From DATHTC01 sp963746805 (GTDB lineage Bacteria > Actinomycetota > Thermoleophilia > Gaiellales > Gaiellaceae): a stretch of DNA of 64,000 nucleotides. This document shows positions 9,169 to 17,591 of this stretch, in pieces. Each line of letters opens with the position of its first letter. Position 1 is the first letter of the stretch. The stretch lies in the NCBI GenBank assembly GCA_963746805.1, contig CAVVCQ010000001.1, positions 124,001-188,000 on the forward strand. Direction: 5' to 3'. The notes under the pieces are model-generated. The model did not search any database. It saw only the letters and a program-made list of their open reading frames with translations, and had not been told where the DNA came from. A program made the translations under genes and the position numbers.

Positions 9169-9927
9169 CTACCGCACGGGCTCGACGTGGGACGTCAGCT
9201 CGCCGTCGACCATCACATGAACGCCGAAGCCCGCGGGCTCCGGGCTGAGCTCGATCTCTTGGGCGTCGAAGTTCAGCCGCGCCTGGACGTACGTGCTCGG
9301 CACCGTCAGCACCGGACAACCGGCAAGGTCGCCCGTCATCGTGCGATGGACGTGGCCGCCGACGACCCGACACACCTGTGGGTGGCGCCTCACGACGTCT
9401 CGAAGCCCGCGCCGGTCGGAGAGCGGAAGACCGAGGTCGTCCCAGAGGGGGACGCCAGTGAGGATCGGCGGATGGTGCATCGCGACGACCGTCGGAAGCT
9501 CCGGCGCCGCCGCCAGCTCGGCGTCGAGCCAGTCGAGCCGCCCGCCGTCGAGGCTCCCGGGGTCCTCGCCCGGGCGCGTGCTGTCGAGCACGACGAGGCG
9601 CAATGGACCGAGGTCGGACGAGTACTGCACCGGCTCGCCGTCGGCGCCCGGTATCCCGAAGTGCCGATGCAAGGCGCGGCGATCGTCGTGGTTCCCGGGC
9701 AGCACGGAGATCGGCACGCCGAGCGAGTCGAGGAGCTCGCGCACGACCTCGTACTCGCGATCGCTCGCGTGGTCGGCGAGGTCACCGGACACGAGTACGG
9801 CGTCCCCTCGACCAAGGGCGCGCACCGACTCGACTGCCGCGGCGAACCGCGCAGTCGGATCGCCCTCAGCCCAGTCGGCACCGATGTGGGGGTCGCTCAG
9901 CTGAACGAGGACGAACGGTCGGCTCAT
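9169..9927 (-). CDS. Calcineurin-like metallophosphoesterase (CpdA/GpdQ-like)
   Basis: 252 residues from the ATG at 9927; an upstream in-frame ATG at 9948 would add seven residues. All metal-binding motifs of class III cyclic-nucleotide/phosphodiesterase enzymes are present in order: LSDPHIG (DxH), VSGDLADH (GDxxD), LPGNHDDR (GNHD), AMHHPPI and GGHVHR (GHxH). The layout fits CpdA-type cAMP phosphodiesterases or GpdQ-type glycerophosphodiesterases. The natural substrate is not evident. No signal peptide is present, so it is probably cytoplasmic. It is a single gene facing the formamidase pseudogene divergently. Confidence 0.85.
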   Translation of the reverse strand: MSRPFVLVQLSDPHIGADWAEGDPTARFAAAVESVRALGRGDAVLVSGDLADHASDREYEVVRELLDSLGVPISVLPGNHDDRRALHRHFGIPGADGEPVQYSSDLGPLRLVVLDSTRPGEDPGSLDGGRLDWLDAELAAAPELPTVVAMHHPPILTGVPLWDDLGLPLSDRRGLRDVVRRHPQVCRVVGGHVHRTMTGDLAGCPVLTVPSTYVQARLNFDAQEIELSPEPAGFGVHVMVDGELTSHVEPVR

Positions 9928-10001
9928 CGTGCGCCGCACCATATGCACGCCCCGGCGTCGAGGATGTAGCTTCGCGCCAACGCGAAAGAAAGGGGAGTCC
10001 C

Positions 10002-10951
10002 ATGGCGCAGTCTGTTTCGGCTGAGCGGACGCACTACTTCCCCACCGGTCGGGTCCACTTCAAGTGGGACGTCGCCAACGAGCCGGTGCTCACGATCGCG
10101 AGCGGCGACACGGTGATCGTCCACACCCGTGATGTCAGCGACAACCAGATCACGCCGGAATCCACGCGGCCGACCTCGACATCGATTGGGATCGGGTCTA
10201 TCCACTTGCCGGCCCGATCGCCGTCGAGGGAGCGCAGCCCGGCCACACGCTCGCGATCGAGGTCGTCGACCTGCATACCCAGGGGTGGGGCTGGACGGCG
10301 ATCCTGCCCGGCCTAGGGCTTCTGGCCGACGACCTCACGGACCCCTACGTTCGACCTCACGGAGGGAGCAACCACGCACCTGCGGGACGACGTCGTGATC
10401 CCGATCGCGCCGTTCCTCGGCACGATGGGGCGTCTGCCCGGCAGGCGTGACGGAACAGGCGGTCATGCCGCCGGGGACGTTCGGCGGCAACATGGACACC
10501 CGTCAGCTCGTGCGGGGCACGACGCTTTCCTGCCCGTGCAGGTCGAGGGCGCGCTGTTCAGCTGCGGTGACGCTCACGCAGCGCAAGGCGACGGCGAGGT
10601 CTGCGTGACGGGAATCGAGTCGCCGATGTACGGCGCGCTGCGTTTCACGCTCCAGGAGGAGCGCTCGATTCCGGCGCCGCAGTTCGAACGTCGCTACGGC
10701 CGCTCACACCGCACGTCGACGACGGCGGCTTCTACGGCACGACCGGTGTCGGCCCCGACCTGTATGCGGCGGCGCAGGACGCGGTACGCGCGATGATCGA
10801 TTACCTCGACGAGGCCCACGATCTCTCCCGAGAGGACGCGTACGTCCTCTCGAGCCTCTGCGTCGACCTGAAGATCTCCGAGATCGTCGACGCCGGGCAG
10901 TACATCGTCAGCGCCCTGCTGCCGCTGTCGGTCTTCCGCACCGCACCGTGA
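10002..10951 (+). pseudogene. Acetamidase/formamidase (FmdA/AmdA) pseudogene, at least five 1-nt indels
   Basis: ATG after a strong GAAAGAAAGGGGAG ribosome site. The first 53 residues match formamidases (HYFPTGRVHFKWDVANEPVL, then TRDVSDNQIT). The protein can then be followed only by changing frame near 10165 (-1), 10350 (+1), 10431 (+1), 10527 (-1) and 10685 (-1). The recovered blocks include IDWDRVYPLAGPIAVEGAQP, PGTFGGNMDTRQL, GALFSCGDAHAAQGDGEV and, at the end, DAYVLSSLCVDLKISEI, all conserved FmdA elements in order. The active-site Cys/His region (SCGDAHAAQGDGE) is still recognisable. Five breaks in 0.95 kb make a true pseudogene more likely than base-call error, although the reading frame is otherwise barely eroded. 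Confidence 0.8.
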
Positions 10952-11087
10952 GCCCGCCGACCGGGTCCGACCCGAAGGCGGTCGTGAGTGGAGCGTTCTC
11001 CGTGGGGTCTTCGCCCCGTTCGGTCGGGCGGAACGTTCGTCGCCCACCCACCCCCGTAGGGCGCAGCGCGGAGAATAGGGTTCGGGC

Positions 11088-11195
11088 GTGGCAGCCCGGA
11101 CGGCCGTGCTCTCCGAGGGACAGCTTGCCAAGCTCGCCGAGCACGGCGAGGAGCGGCGCGACGTCGTCGAGGCCACGCCCGCCGCCGGCAGCTGA
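11088..11195 (+). pseudogene. Possible N-terminal remnant of a cyclic-nucleotide-binding/FAD oxidoreductase
   Basis: A 35-residue GTG-started frame reads TAVLSEGQLAKLAEHGEER and then stops. The pattern VLSEEQLARLxxYGEER is the usual start of actinobacterial thioredoxin-reductase-like enzymes that carry an N-terminal cyclic-nucleotide-binding domain; nothing further of that domain follows. It may be a decayed start or a chance frame. The 136 bp before it, after the formamidase stop, contain nothing else recognisable. Together they suggest a decaying stretch. Confidence 0.25.
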
Positions 11196-11196
11196 G

Positions 11197-11925
11197 CTAG
11201 AGCTTGAGCGCGAGCAGCGCGGCCGCGAGTGCGACGACCGCGATGGTCAGCGCCCGCAGCGCCGTTTCGGGCGCGTGCGTCAGCGTCGCAGCGGTGATCT
11301 CCTCCTCGCGGCCGTCCCGGTAGGAGATCGTGCCGTGAACCGACGCCGTTCGGCGTCTTACGCTTCGCACCTGGGTGGAAAGGTGCCGCTGGGCGAGGCT
11401 CAGGTAGGCCGCGAACGCGGCCGCAAGAAGCGCGTCGGGCCGGATCGTCTCCGCCATGCCGACGTATGCAGTCAGCACGGGGAACGACCCCCAGGCAAGG
11501 GCGAACCAGCCGTCGGAGTGGAAGCGGCCGCCGAAGAGCTCGAGGCTGTACGCCACGACGACAAAGGCACCGAACGCGACGAAGGGCAGGAGCGCAGGCG
11601 TCCAGGCGACCGCTGCGGCGACGCCGATTGCGGTCGCGGCGCCGATCGAGACGCCGGCGAGTGCGATCAGCACCCTGTCCGGGATCGCCGTTCGCAGCGG
11701 CCGACCCTTGAGCTCGTCGAGCGCGTGGGCGCCGACGCCGAGCGCTAGTGCGAATGCCGTCAGCCCCCAGAACAAGCGGTTGAGCAAGAGCTCGGGCGCG
11801 AGGGCGGCGCCGATCACCACGTACGAGAGGTGCCAGAGCGTGTACGGCGGATGGAGCAGCGTCAGGTAGTCACGCCAGCCGCCCGGCGCGAGCGCGTAGA
11901 AGGCCGGCCGCTGCTCGACACTCAC
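11197..11925 (-). CDS. Multi-pass membrane protein, UbiA-prenyltransferase-like
   Basis: 242 residues from a GTG overlapping the stop of the methyltransferase gene (GTGA). A longer open frame upstream is arginine-rich antisense and was rejected. The protein has about seven hydrophobic helices. HPPYTLWHLSYVVIGAAL opens the first helix as in UbiA-family prenyltransferases, and a HALDELKGRPL element follows the second, in the place of the first aspartate-rich motif but without the full DxxxD. The partner gene encodes a UbiE/MenG-like methyltransferase, so a quinone or isoprenoid-lipid pathway is plausible. The weak Asp motif leaves the catalytic role open. Confidence 0.5.
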   Translation of the reverse strand: MSVEQRPAFYALAPGGWRDYLTLLHPPYTLWHLSYVVIGAALAPELLLNRLFWGLTAFALALGVGAHALDELKGRPLRTAIPDRVLIALAGVSIGAATAIGVAAAVAWTPALLPFVAFGAFVVVAYSLELFGGRFHSDGWFALAWGSFPVLTAYVGMAETIRPDALLAAAFAAYLSLAQRHLSTQVRSVRRRTASVHGTISYRDGREEEITAATLTHAPETALRALTIAVVALAAALLALKL

Positions 11926-12632
11926 CGGCGGCTGCCCCAGGTCACCACGCCGCCGCCGAGGCTCAGGCGGCGAACGCGGACCGAGGCGATCCCGGCCTCC
12001 TCCCAGACCGCGGCGACCCGATCGTCCGGCCACTCTGCCGAGAACGCACGAATGCTCGGGCCCAGAAAGCTGCCGACGCGACGCCAGTCCGGCGAGGCGA
12101 GCCGGCCTGCGAGCGGCAGGACCGCGCCGACGTAGGCGCTCCAGAGTGGCCGCGCCGGCCCTCGCGGCACGCCGAACTCGAGTCCGCCGACGCCGCCACC
12201 AGGGCGCACGACGCGCGCGAGCTCGCGCATCGTCTCGCGGACGTCCCGCACGTATCGGAGCAAGTACGTGAAGGTCAGGCCGTCGAACTCGGCATCGGCA
12301 AACGGCAGCCGCTCCGCACCCGCCTCCACGAAGCTGATCCGGTCACCGAGTCCCGCACGCGCCACCCGCTCGCGCGCCACGGCGAGCATCTCGGGGCTCT
12401 GATCGACACCGATGACCCTGCAACCCGTTTGCTGCACGAGCTCGATCGCGACCGCCCCTGTGCCGGTCGCGACGTCGACGATCGTGTCGCCGGGGTCGGC
12501 ATCGATCCGCGAGACCAGGAACCGGCGCCAACGCGGATCCTGCCCGAGCGAGAACAATCGCGCATAGCGGTCATAGGTCGGCCCAAGCGGCGCGAAAAGC
12601 TCGAGTGCGAGACGGTTCGGCTCGTCGATCAT
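11922..12632 (-). CDS. SAM-dependent methyltransferase, UbiE/MenG-like
   Basis: 236 residues. Class I methyltransferase fold: motif I VDVATGTGAVAIEL (residues ~52-65), acidic-loop VIGVDQSPEMLAVARERV, and AERLPFADAEFDGLTFTYLLRYV, which closely resembles the motif II/III block of MenG/UbiE (LPFxDxxFDxVTxxFxLRNV). RPGGGVGGLEFGVP replaces the usual PGGxxxxLEFS. It probably methylates demethylmenaquinone or a related ring. It is coupled to the following UbiA-like membrane protein by a GTGA overlap, which supports a lipid-quinone role. Confidence 0.75.
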   Translation of the reverse strand: MIDEPNRLALELFAPLGPTYDRYARLFSLGQDPRWRRFLVSRIDADPGDTIVDVATGTGAVAIELVQQTGCRVIGVDQSPEMLAVARERVARAGLGDRISFVEAGAERLPFADAEFDGLTFTYLLRYVRDVRETMRELARVVRPGGGVGGLEFGVPRGPARPLWSAYVGAVLPLAGRLASPDWRRVGSFLGPSIRAFSAEWPDDRVAAVWEEAGIASVRVRRLSLGGGVVTWGSRR

Positions 12633-12810
12633 GACCTTCGACCAGAGATCACATCAAGTCCATTCGCATCCAGCGGGACTCGAGTTGCGAAAGACCGTGT
12701 GAAGCGACCGCGTCGCGTGCCTACTCAGCACGCGAGGGGAGAGTACGCGGTCGCGGGGCAAGCCGCCGCGGCCGGTCGCGGCACGCTTGCCTATTTGGGA
12801 GACCTGCTGC

Positions 12811-13452
12811 TTATCGAACGGTCGCGGCGTATGCGGCGAGCCGTTGAGCCAGCTCGCGCGGGCGGCTGAGGGCGATGTAGTGACCGCCGTCGATCTCGTC
12901 GGCCTCGAGGTCGAGGCGCTCGCGAGCGTGGCGGCGCGCCCAGGCGGCAGGGAACATGCGGTCATCGCGACAGAGGAGGTACCTCGTCGGCGTGTCCGGC
13001 CAGGCGGCGAGGGGCCAGGGCTCCTGCAACGCCTTCGATTCCTCGCCCGGTTCTCGCCGTCGGGCTTCGGCGGCGAGATCGAGCGGGACGTCGTGGTAGA
13101 AGACGTCCTCTTCGCCGCTTTCCTCGTAGCCGGTAGCCGCCCACCAGTCTGCGAAGAGCTCGCCGGGCGAGGGGATCATCCCCGCCACGAGGACGAGCAG
13201 CCGGGCGGGGACGCGCGCGCAGACGAGCGGCGCCGTGAAGCCGCCGAGCGAATGCCCCACGACGACGAGGTCGCTGCGATCGGCGACTGCCCGGACGACC
13301 GTGTCGGCGTAGTCCCGCCAGCCGGCCGAGCCGTCCTCGCTGGGGAGGTCGACGGCGACGGGGTCGTGGCCGTGCTCGCGCAGCTCGGGCGCGACCAGGT
13401 GCCAGTCCCAGGAGCTCCCGCCGCCACCGTGGATGAGCGCGAATGTCGCCAC
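12811..13452 (-). CDS. Alpha/beta hydrolase (esterase/lipase-like)
   Basis: 213 residues starting MATFALIHGGGGSSWDW. The oxyanion loop HGGGGSSWDWHLV is of the HNL/MenH-type. The nucleophile elbow is VVGHSLGGF (Ser in GHSLG). The C-terminal RDDRMFPAAWARRHA supplies the acid-bearing loop and DGGHYIALSRP the catalytic histidine (DGGH). Members of this sub-family are often annotated salicylate esterase or hydroxynitrile-lyase-like, but the substrate is unknown here. It is a single gene, and 178 bp of featureless DNA separate it from the methyltransferase gene. Confidence 0.8.
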   Translation of the reverse strand: MATFALIHGGGGSSWDWHLVAPELREHGHDPVAVDLPSEDGSAGWRDYADTVVRAVADRSDLVVVGHSLGGFTAPLVCARVPARLLVLVAGMIPSPGELFADWWAATGYEESGEEDVFYHDVPLDLAAEARRREPGEESKALQEPWPLAAWPDTPTRYLLCRDDRMFPAAWARRHARERLDLEADEIDGGHYIALSRPRELAQRLAAYAATVR

Positions 13453-13669
13453 TGTGTGAGCCCTCGATTCCCTTGGTACAGCGCCAGTCCGCGGTCAGCA
13501 TGAACCAGCGTGCCACGACCAGTTACGCAGCAGGTGCTAGGGTGGACTTTCGTCCTGCCCAGACCCCTAGGCGGACAATCTCTCTCGGCTCCAAACACTT
13601 GGCCGGGCTAGCGCGTGACCTGGATCGTCACGCAGAAACGCCAGCCCAAGGAGCCGTCCATGCCAACTG

Positions 13670-13699
13670 TTGACCGCTTGATCGGTTCTCACCTTTACA
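13670..13699 (+). promoter_or_regulatory. Possible sigma70-type promoter for the epoxide hydrolase pair
   Basis: TTGACC (13670-13675) is followed after 18 bp by TTTACA (13694-13699), 22 bp before the first epoxide hydrolase ATG. The -35 is good and the -10 weak. The segment includes a small inverted repeat (ACCG...CGGT) that could bind a regulator. The rest of the 269-bp gap between 13453 and 13721 has no other recognisable signal. Confidence 0.3.
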
Positions 13700-13721
13700 T
13701 GGATGATGAGCGGGAGAAGTC

Positions 13722-14960
13722 ATGACCGAGACGATCGCCGCCTCGGCCGTCGCGACCGCGGCCGAGGACAGCACCATTCGCCAATTCGAGGTTGACGTTC
13801 CGGAAGAGGAACTCGTCGACCTTCGGCGACGCATCGCCGCCACGCAGTGGCCCGAAAGGGAGACCGTTGCGGACGACTCTCAGGGCGTGCAGCTCGCGAC
13901 GATGCAGAAGCTCGCCGCGTATTGGGGGACGGAGTACGACTGGCGCGCGTGCGAGGCGAAGCTGAACGCATTCCCGCAGTTCATCACCGAGATCGACGGG
14001 CTGGACATCCACTTCATCCACGTTCGCTCGCAGCACGAGGACGCGCTGCCGATCGTCGTCAATCACGGATGGCCAGGCTCGATCGTCGAGCAGCTCAAGA
14101 TCATCGAGCGGCTGACCGATCCCGAGGCGCACGGCGGGAGCGCCGCAGACGCGTTCCACGTGGTGATCCCCTCGATGCCGGGCTACGGGTTCTCGGGGAA
14201 GCCGACGAGCACCGGTTGGGGGCCCGAGCGGATGGGTCGAGCCTGGGCGACGCTCATGAGCCGTCTGGGCTACGACGCCTACGTCGCGCAGGGCGGCGAC
14301 TGGGGTGCGTTCGTGGTCGATCAGATGGGTGTCCAGGCGCCAGCGGGCCTGCTCGCCATCCATACGAACATGCCTGCGACCGTTCCGGCCGACGTCGACC
14401 GCGCTTCGCTCGCGGGCGATCCGCCGCCGGCCAATCTCTCGGCCGAGGAACGACGCGCCTACGACCAGCTGATCCGAACGTACGGACAGGTCGAGTACGC
14501 GCGGATGATGGCCGCCCGCCCGCAGACCCTGTACGGCATTGCGGACTCGCCCGTTGGCCTGGCCGCCTGGCTTCTCGACCACAACGACGCCGACGGCCAG
14601 CCGGCCGCAGCCGTGGCCGCTGCTCTCGATCGCACGGAGAGCGCCACAGGTGAGCTGACACGCGATGAAGTGCTCGACAACATCACGCTCTACTGGCTGA
14701 CGAACACCGGGGTCTCCGCGTCCCGCCTCTACTGGGAGTACAAGGGAGGCTTTTTCAACGCGAAGGGCGTCTCGATCCCCGTCGCCGTGACCGTCTTCCC
14801 CGGCGAGCAGTATCAGGCGCCACGCAGCTGGGCGGAGCAGGCGTACCCCGAGCTCATCTACTTCAACGAAGTCGACAGGGGCGGCCACTTCGCCGCCTGG
14901 GAACAGCCGCAGCTCTTCACCGAGGAGCTCCGCGCGGCGTTCCGTTCGCTGCGGCCCTAA
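13722..14960 (+). CDS. Epoxide hydrolase (EHN family), copy 1
   Basis: 412 residues. An N-terminal EHN domain (IRQFEVDVPEEELVDLRRRI, residues ~20-40) marks the microsomal/juvenile-hormone-type epoxide hydrolases. The alpha/beta core has the oxyanion motif HGWPGS, the nucleophile in QGGDWGAFV (Asp ~193) and the catalytic His in GGHFAAWEQP (~389). It opens an epoxide by forming an ester on Asp and hydrolysing it to a diol. No signal peptide is evident. An 11-bp gap with an AAAGGAGGT ribosome site leads to a paralogue, so the two are co-transcribed after a tandem duplication. Confidence 0.88.
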   Translation: MTETIAASAVATAAEDSTIRQFEVDVPEEELVDLRRRIAATQWPERETVADDSQGVQLATMQKLAAYWGTEYDWRACEAKLNAFPQFITEIDGLDIHFIHVRSQHEDALPIVVNHGWPGSIVEQLKIIERLTDPEAHGGSAADAFHVVIPSMPGYGFSGKPTSTGWGPERMGRAWATLMSRLGYDAYVAQGGDWGAFVVDQMGVQAPAGLLAIHTNMPATVPADVDRASLAGDPPPANLSAEERRAYDQLIRTYGQVEYARMMAARPQTLYGIADSPVGLAAWLLDHNDADGQPAAAVAAALDRTESATGELTRDEVLDNITLYWLTNTGVSASRLYWEYKGGFFNAKGVSIPVAVTVFPGEQYQAPRSWAEQAYPELIYFNEVDRGGHFAAWEQPQLFTEELRAAFRSLRP

Positions 14961-14971
14961 AGGAGGTCGTC

Positions 14972-16174
14972 ATGAGCACCACAGCCGAGACAGCAACCCA
15001 GATTCGTTCGTTCCACGTCGACGTAGCGCAAGACGAGCTGGACGATCTGCGCCGGCGCATCGAAACGACGCGCTTGCCCAGCAAGGAGCTTGTTGACGAT
15101 CGCTCACAGGGTGTGCAGCTGGCCACGGTGCAGGAGCTTGCGCGCTACTGGGCGGAGGACTACGACTTCGGCCGGATCGAGGCGAAGCTCAACGCACTCC
15201 CGCAGTTCACGACCGAGATCGACGGGGTCGAGATCCACTTCATCCACGTGAAGTCCCAGCACGAGGACGCGTTGCCGCTGATCATGACGCACGGCTGGCC
15301 CGGCTCGGTCATCGAACTGCTGGAGACGATCGGCCCGCTGACCGACCCGACCGCGCACGGCGGGAGCGCCGAGGACGCGTTCCACCTCGTGCTGCCGTCC
15401 CTGCCGGGCTACGGCTTTTCCAGCGAGCCGGCCGAGCTCGGCTGGGACGCCGCCCGCACCGGACGCGCGTGGGCGGAGCTGATGCACCGTCTCGGCTACA
15501 CGCGCTACGTCGCCCAGGGCGGCGACGTGGGTGCCCTCGTCACGGACCTGATGGGCCGCCAGGCGGTCGAGGGTCTGGTCGGCTACCACCTGAACCTGCT
15601 CACGGCGGTGCTCGCCATCGGCGATCACCTGCCCAGGGAATCCGAACAGGAACGCGCAGCGGCCAAGGCGGTCGCGACGTTCAGGCAGGACGGCTTCGCC
15701 TACTTCCTCGAGATGGCAACGCGGCCGCAGACGATCGGCTACTCCCTGCTCGATTCACCCGTTGGGCTGGCGGCCTGGCTGCTCGACCACGACACCGACA
15801 GCTACTACAAGATCTCCCGTGCGTTCGTCGACGGCGAGCCCGTGGGCAATCTCACCCGCGACACCATTCTCGACAACATCACGCTGTACTGGCTGACCGG
15901 CACCGCAGCGTCGGCGGCCCGGTCGTACTGGGAGGACGGACGAGCCCTGGCCGCAGCGCTTGCGAGCGGCCAGCCTCCTCCGCCGGTCTCGGTCCCGGTC
16001 GGCTTCACGACGTTCCCCGGCGAGATCTGGGCTTCCCCGCGCAGCTGGGTCGAGGCGGTCTACCCCGGCCTCGCCTACTTCAACGAGGCCGACAGGGGCG
16101 GCCACTTCGCCGCCTGGGAGGAGCCGGAACTCTTCTCCGCCGAGGTGCGGGCCGCGTTCAGCTCACTGCGCTGA
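14972..16174 (+). CDS. Epoxide hydrolase (EHN family), copy 2
   Basis: 400 residues, paralogue of the gene just upstream with the same domain order: EHN segment FHVDVAQDELDDLRRRIE, oxyanion motif HGWPGS, nucleophile in QGGDVGALV (Asp ~185), lid, and catalytic His in GGHFAAWEEP. The residue after the nucleophile is Val where copy 1 and most family members have Trp, and the region preceding the last strands has a short insert (LAAALASGQPPPP). These changes line the active site, so a different substrate range is likely. It ends before a hairpin that separates it from the convergent hydrolase. Confidence 0.87.
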   Translation: MSTTAETATQIRSFHVDVAQDELDDLRRRIETTRLPSKELVDDRSQGVQLATVQELARYWAEDYDFGRIEAKLNALPQFTTEIDGVEIHFIHVKSQHEDALPLIMTHGWPGSVIELLETIGPLTDPTAHGGSAEDAFHLVLPSLPGYGFSSEPAELGWDAARTGRAWAELMHRLGYTRYVAQGGDVGALVTDLMGRQAVEGLVGYHLNLLTAVLAIGDHLPRESEQERAAAKAVATFRQDGFAYFLEMATRPQTIGYSLLDSPVGLAAWLLDHDTDSYYKISRAFVDGEPVGNLTRDTILDNITLYWLTGTAASAARSYWEDGRALAAALASGQPPPPVSVPVGFTTFPGEIWASPRSWVEAVYPGLAYFNEADRGGHFAAWEEPELFSAEVRAAFSSLR

Positions 16175-16188
16175 TCACGGTGGGGCGA

Positions 16189-16216
16189 CCGAGTGGCTCG
16201 ACTCCGAGCCACTCGG
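16189..16216. terminator. Hairpin between convergent genes
   Basis: Perfect 12-bp inverted repeat CCGAGTGGCTCG / CGAGCCACTCGG with a 4-nt ACTC loop, between the ends of the epoxide hydrolase pair (+) and the next hydrolase (-). No T-run follows on either strand. This is usual in high-GC actinobacteria, where such stems act as bidirectional terminators or 3' stabilisers. Confidence 0.6.
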
Positions 16217-16242
16217 CCCCCGCCGGGTGGTGGGCACGTCCG

Positions 16243-17121
16243 TCATCGTCGCCTCTCGTCCAGGTCCAGCACCTCGCGCAGTTTGCGCGCGAACGCTTCG
16301 GGTTGACCGGCGTATCCGAACTCGCCGCCGAGGAAGCCGCCGTGGTGGGAGGGGAACACGGTTGCCTGCTGATCCAGCAGCTCGGCGGTGGCGACCGCCG
16401 TGCGTCCGGTGAACGTGCCCAGCGACTCCTCGCCGACGGCGATCACGATGCGCGTCGGCGCCGCCGTCAGCGCGTCGACGTCGGGGCGGTAGCCGCTGAC
16501 CGCCCAGGAGCGGTCGGAGAGCAGTGGGTCGTCGCGGGAGCCGTCGTCCTCGGCCGGCATCCCGAACTGGGCGGGATCCGGCGCAGGTTGCGCCAGGTAC
16601 TCGTCGGTGAACTCGCCACGCCACGACGTCATCGCGATGAACGCCGCCATGCCGGCGCCCGACCCCCCGGCCTCGTACGCGTCGCGGACGGCTGCGCGGG
16701 CGCGCTCGGCCGCCTCAGCGTCGGGGAGCACCGGGATGAGCGGCGGCTCGTGTGCCACCAGGGTGGTCACGTCGTCGGGATGGGCGGCCACGAGCGCGAG
16801 CGCGGCCACCGCGCCGCCACTGCTCGCGAACATCTCGACCGGCCCGGCGCCGAGCGCCTCGATGACAGCGTGGACGTCGTCCGCCTGGACCGTCGGCGCG
16901 TGGTCGACGCGGCCGTCCTTGCGGACGCTGCGGCCGAGGCCGCGCGGGTCATAGGTGACCACGGTCCGGTCCGGGAACAGCGACGCCAGGGTGTCGAAGC
17001 CGCTGGCGTCCATCGGCTGGCCGATCATGAACAGCGGTGGGCGTCCATCGGCGGCAGGCAGCGGGCCACGGACGTCATAGGCGATGTCGGCCCCGGTGGT
17101 TTCGAGCATGTGTGTTGTCAT
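16243..17121 (-). CDS. Alpha/beta hydrolase
   Basis: 292 residues from the ATG at 17121 (MTTHMLETTGADIAYDVRG); an upstream in-frame start would add 11 basic residues. Classical fold: LFMIGQPMDASGF in place of the HGxP oxyanion loop, TYDPRGLGRS, nucleophile elbow MFASSGGAVAALAL (SSGG) and a C-terminal FPSHHGGFLGGEF that could carry the catalytic His. The cap includes DPAQFGMPAEDD. Related proteins are annotated as hydrolases of unknown substrate. It faces the VOC gene divergently (80 bp between starts). Confidence 0.75.
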   Translation of the reverse strand: MTTHMLETTGADIAYDVRGPLPAADGRPPLFMIGQPMDASGFDTLASLFPDRTVVTYDPRGLGRSVRKDGRVDHAPTVQADDVHAVIEALGAGPVEMFASSGGAVAALALVAAHPDDVTTLVAHEPPLIPVLPDAEAAERARAAVRDAYEAGGSGAGMAAFIAMTSWRGEFTDEYLAQPAPDPAQFGMPAEDDGSRDDPLLSDRSWAVSGYRPDVDALTAAPTRIVIAVGEESLGTFTGRTAVATAELLDQQATVFPSHHGGFLGGEFGYAGQPEAFARKLREVLDLDERRR

Positions 17122-17201
17122 GCCGATACGACCGCTCCCGCGTCGAAAACTCACCGGTTGCCCGCCGACACGGCTCGCGCTCTCTGTCTAGGCTCGTCGC
17201 G

Positions 17202-17591
17202 ATGAGCGCGTCGTCGCTGACACCGATGCTCACCGTCAAGGACGCGGTTGCGGCGATCGAGTTCTACCGCGCGGCATTCGATGCTGTCGAACACGCGCGC
17301 TTCACCGCACCGACGGGACACGTGGTCGCCGAGCTGGCAATCGACGGGCTGCGGTTCTTCGTCGTCGACGAGAACCCGCAGGCGTTCAACCTGAGCCCCA
17401 CGTCGCTCGACGGGACGACGGTGCGCCTCAGCCTCATCGTCGACGATCCGGATGCGACCGCGGCGCAGGCGGTTCGGGCGGGAGCGAGGGAGATCTTTCC
17501 GGTCGGAGATCAGCCCTACGGCCTCCGCCAGGGACGAATCGCCGATCCCGACGGTCATCACTGGCTGATCGGGAAGCCGCTCGACGACTGA
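17202..17591 (+). CDS. VOC-family (glyoxalase/bleomycin-resistance-like) protein
   Basis: 129 residues, PhnB/YdeM-like. It has one VOC module pair: PMLTVKDAVAAIEFYRAAFD at the start (typical AAIEFYxxAFGA), RFTAPTGHVVAELAIDG, and the C-terminal GRIADPDGHHWLIGKP, where DPDGHxW matches the family's metal or substrate site. Glu and His candidates for metal binding are partly present. The function could be sequestration or isomerisation of a small molecule; the substrate is unknown. The last 34 bp overlap the convergent TetR gene. Confidence 0.78.
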   Translation: MSASSLTPMLTVKDAVAAIEFYRAAFDAVEHARFTAPTGHVVAELAIDGLRFFVVDENPQAFNLSPTSLDGTTVRLSLIVDDPDATAAQAVRAGAREIFPVGDQPYGLRQGRIADPDGHHWLIGKPLDD

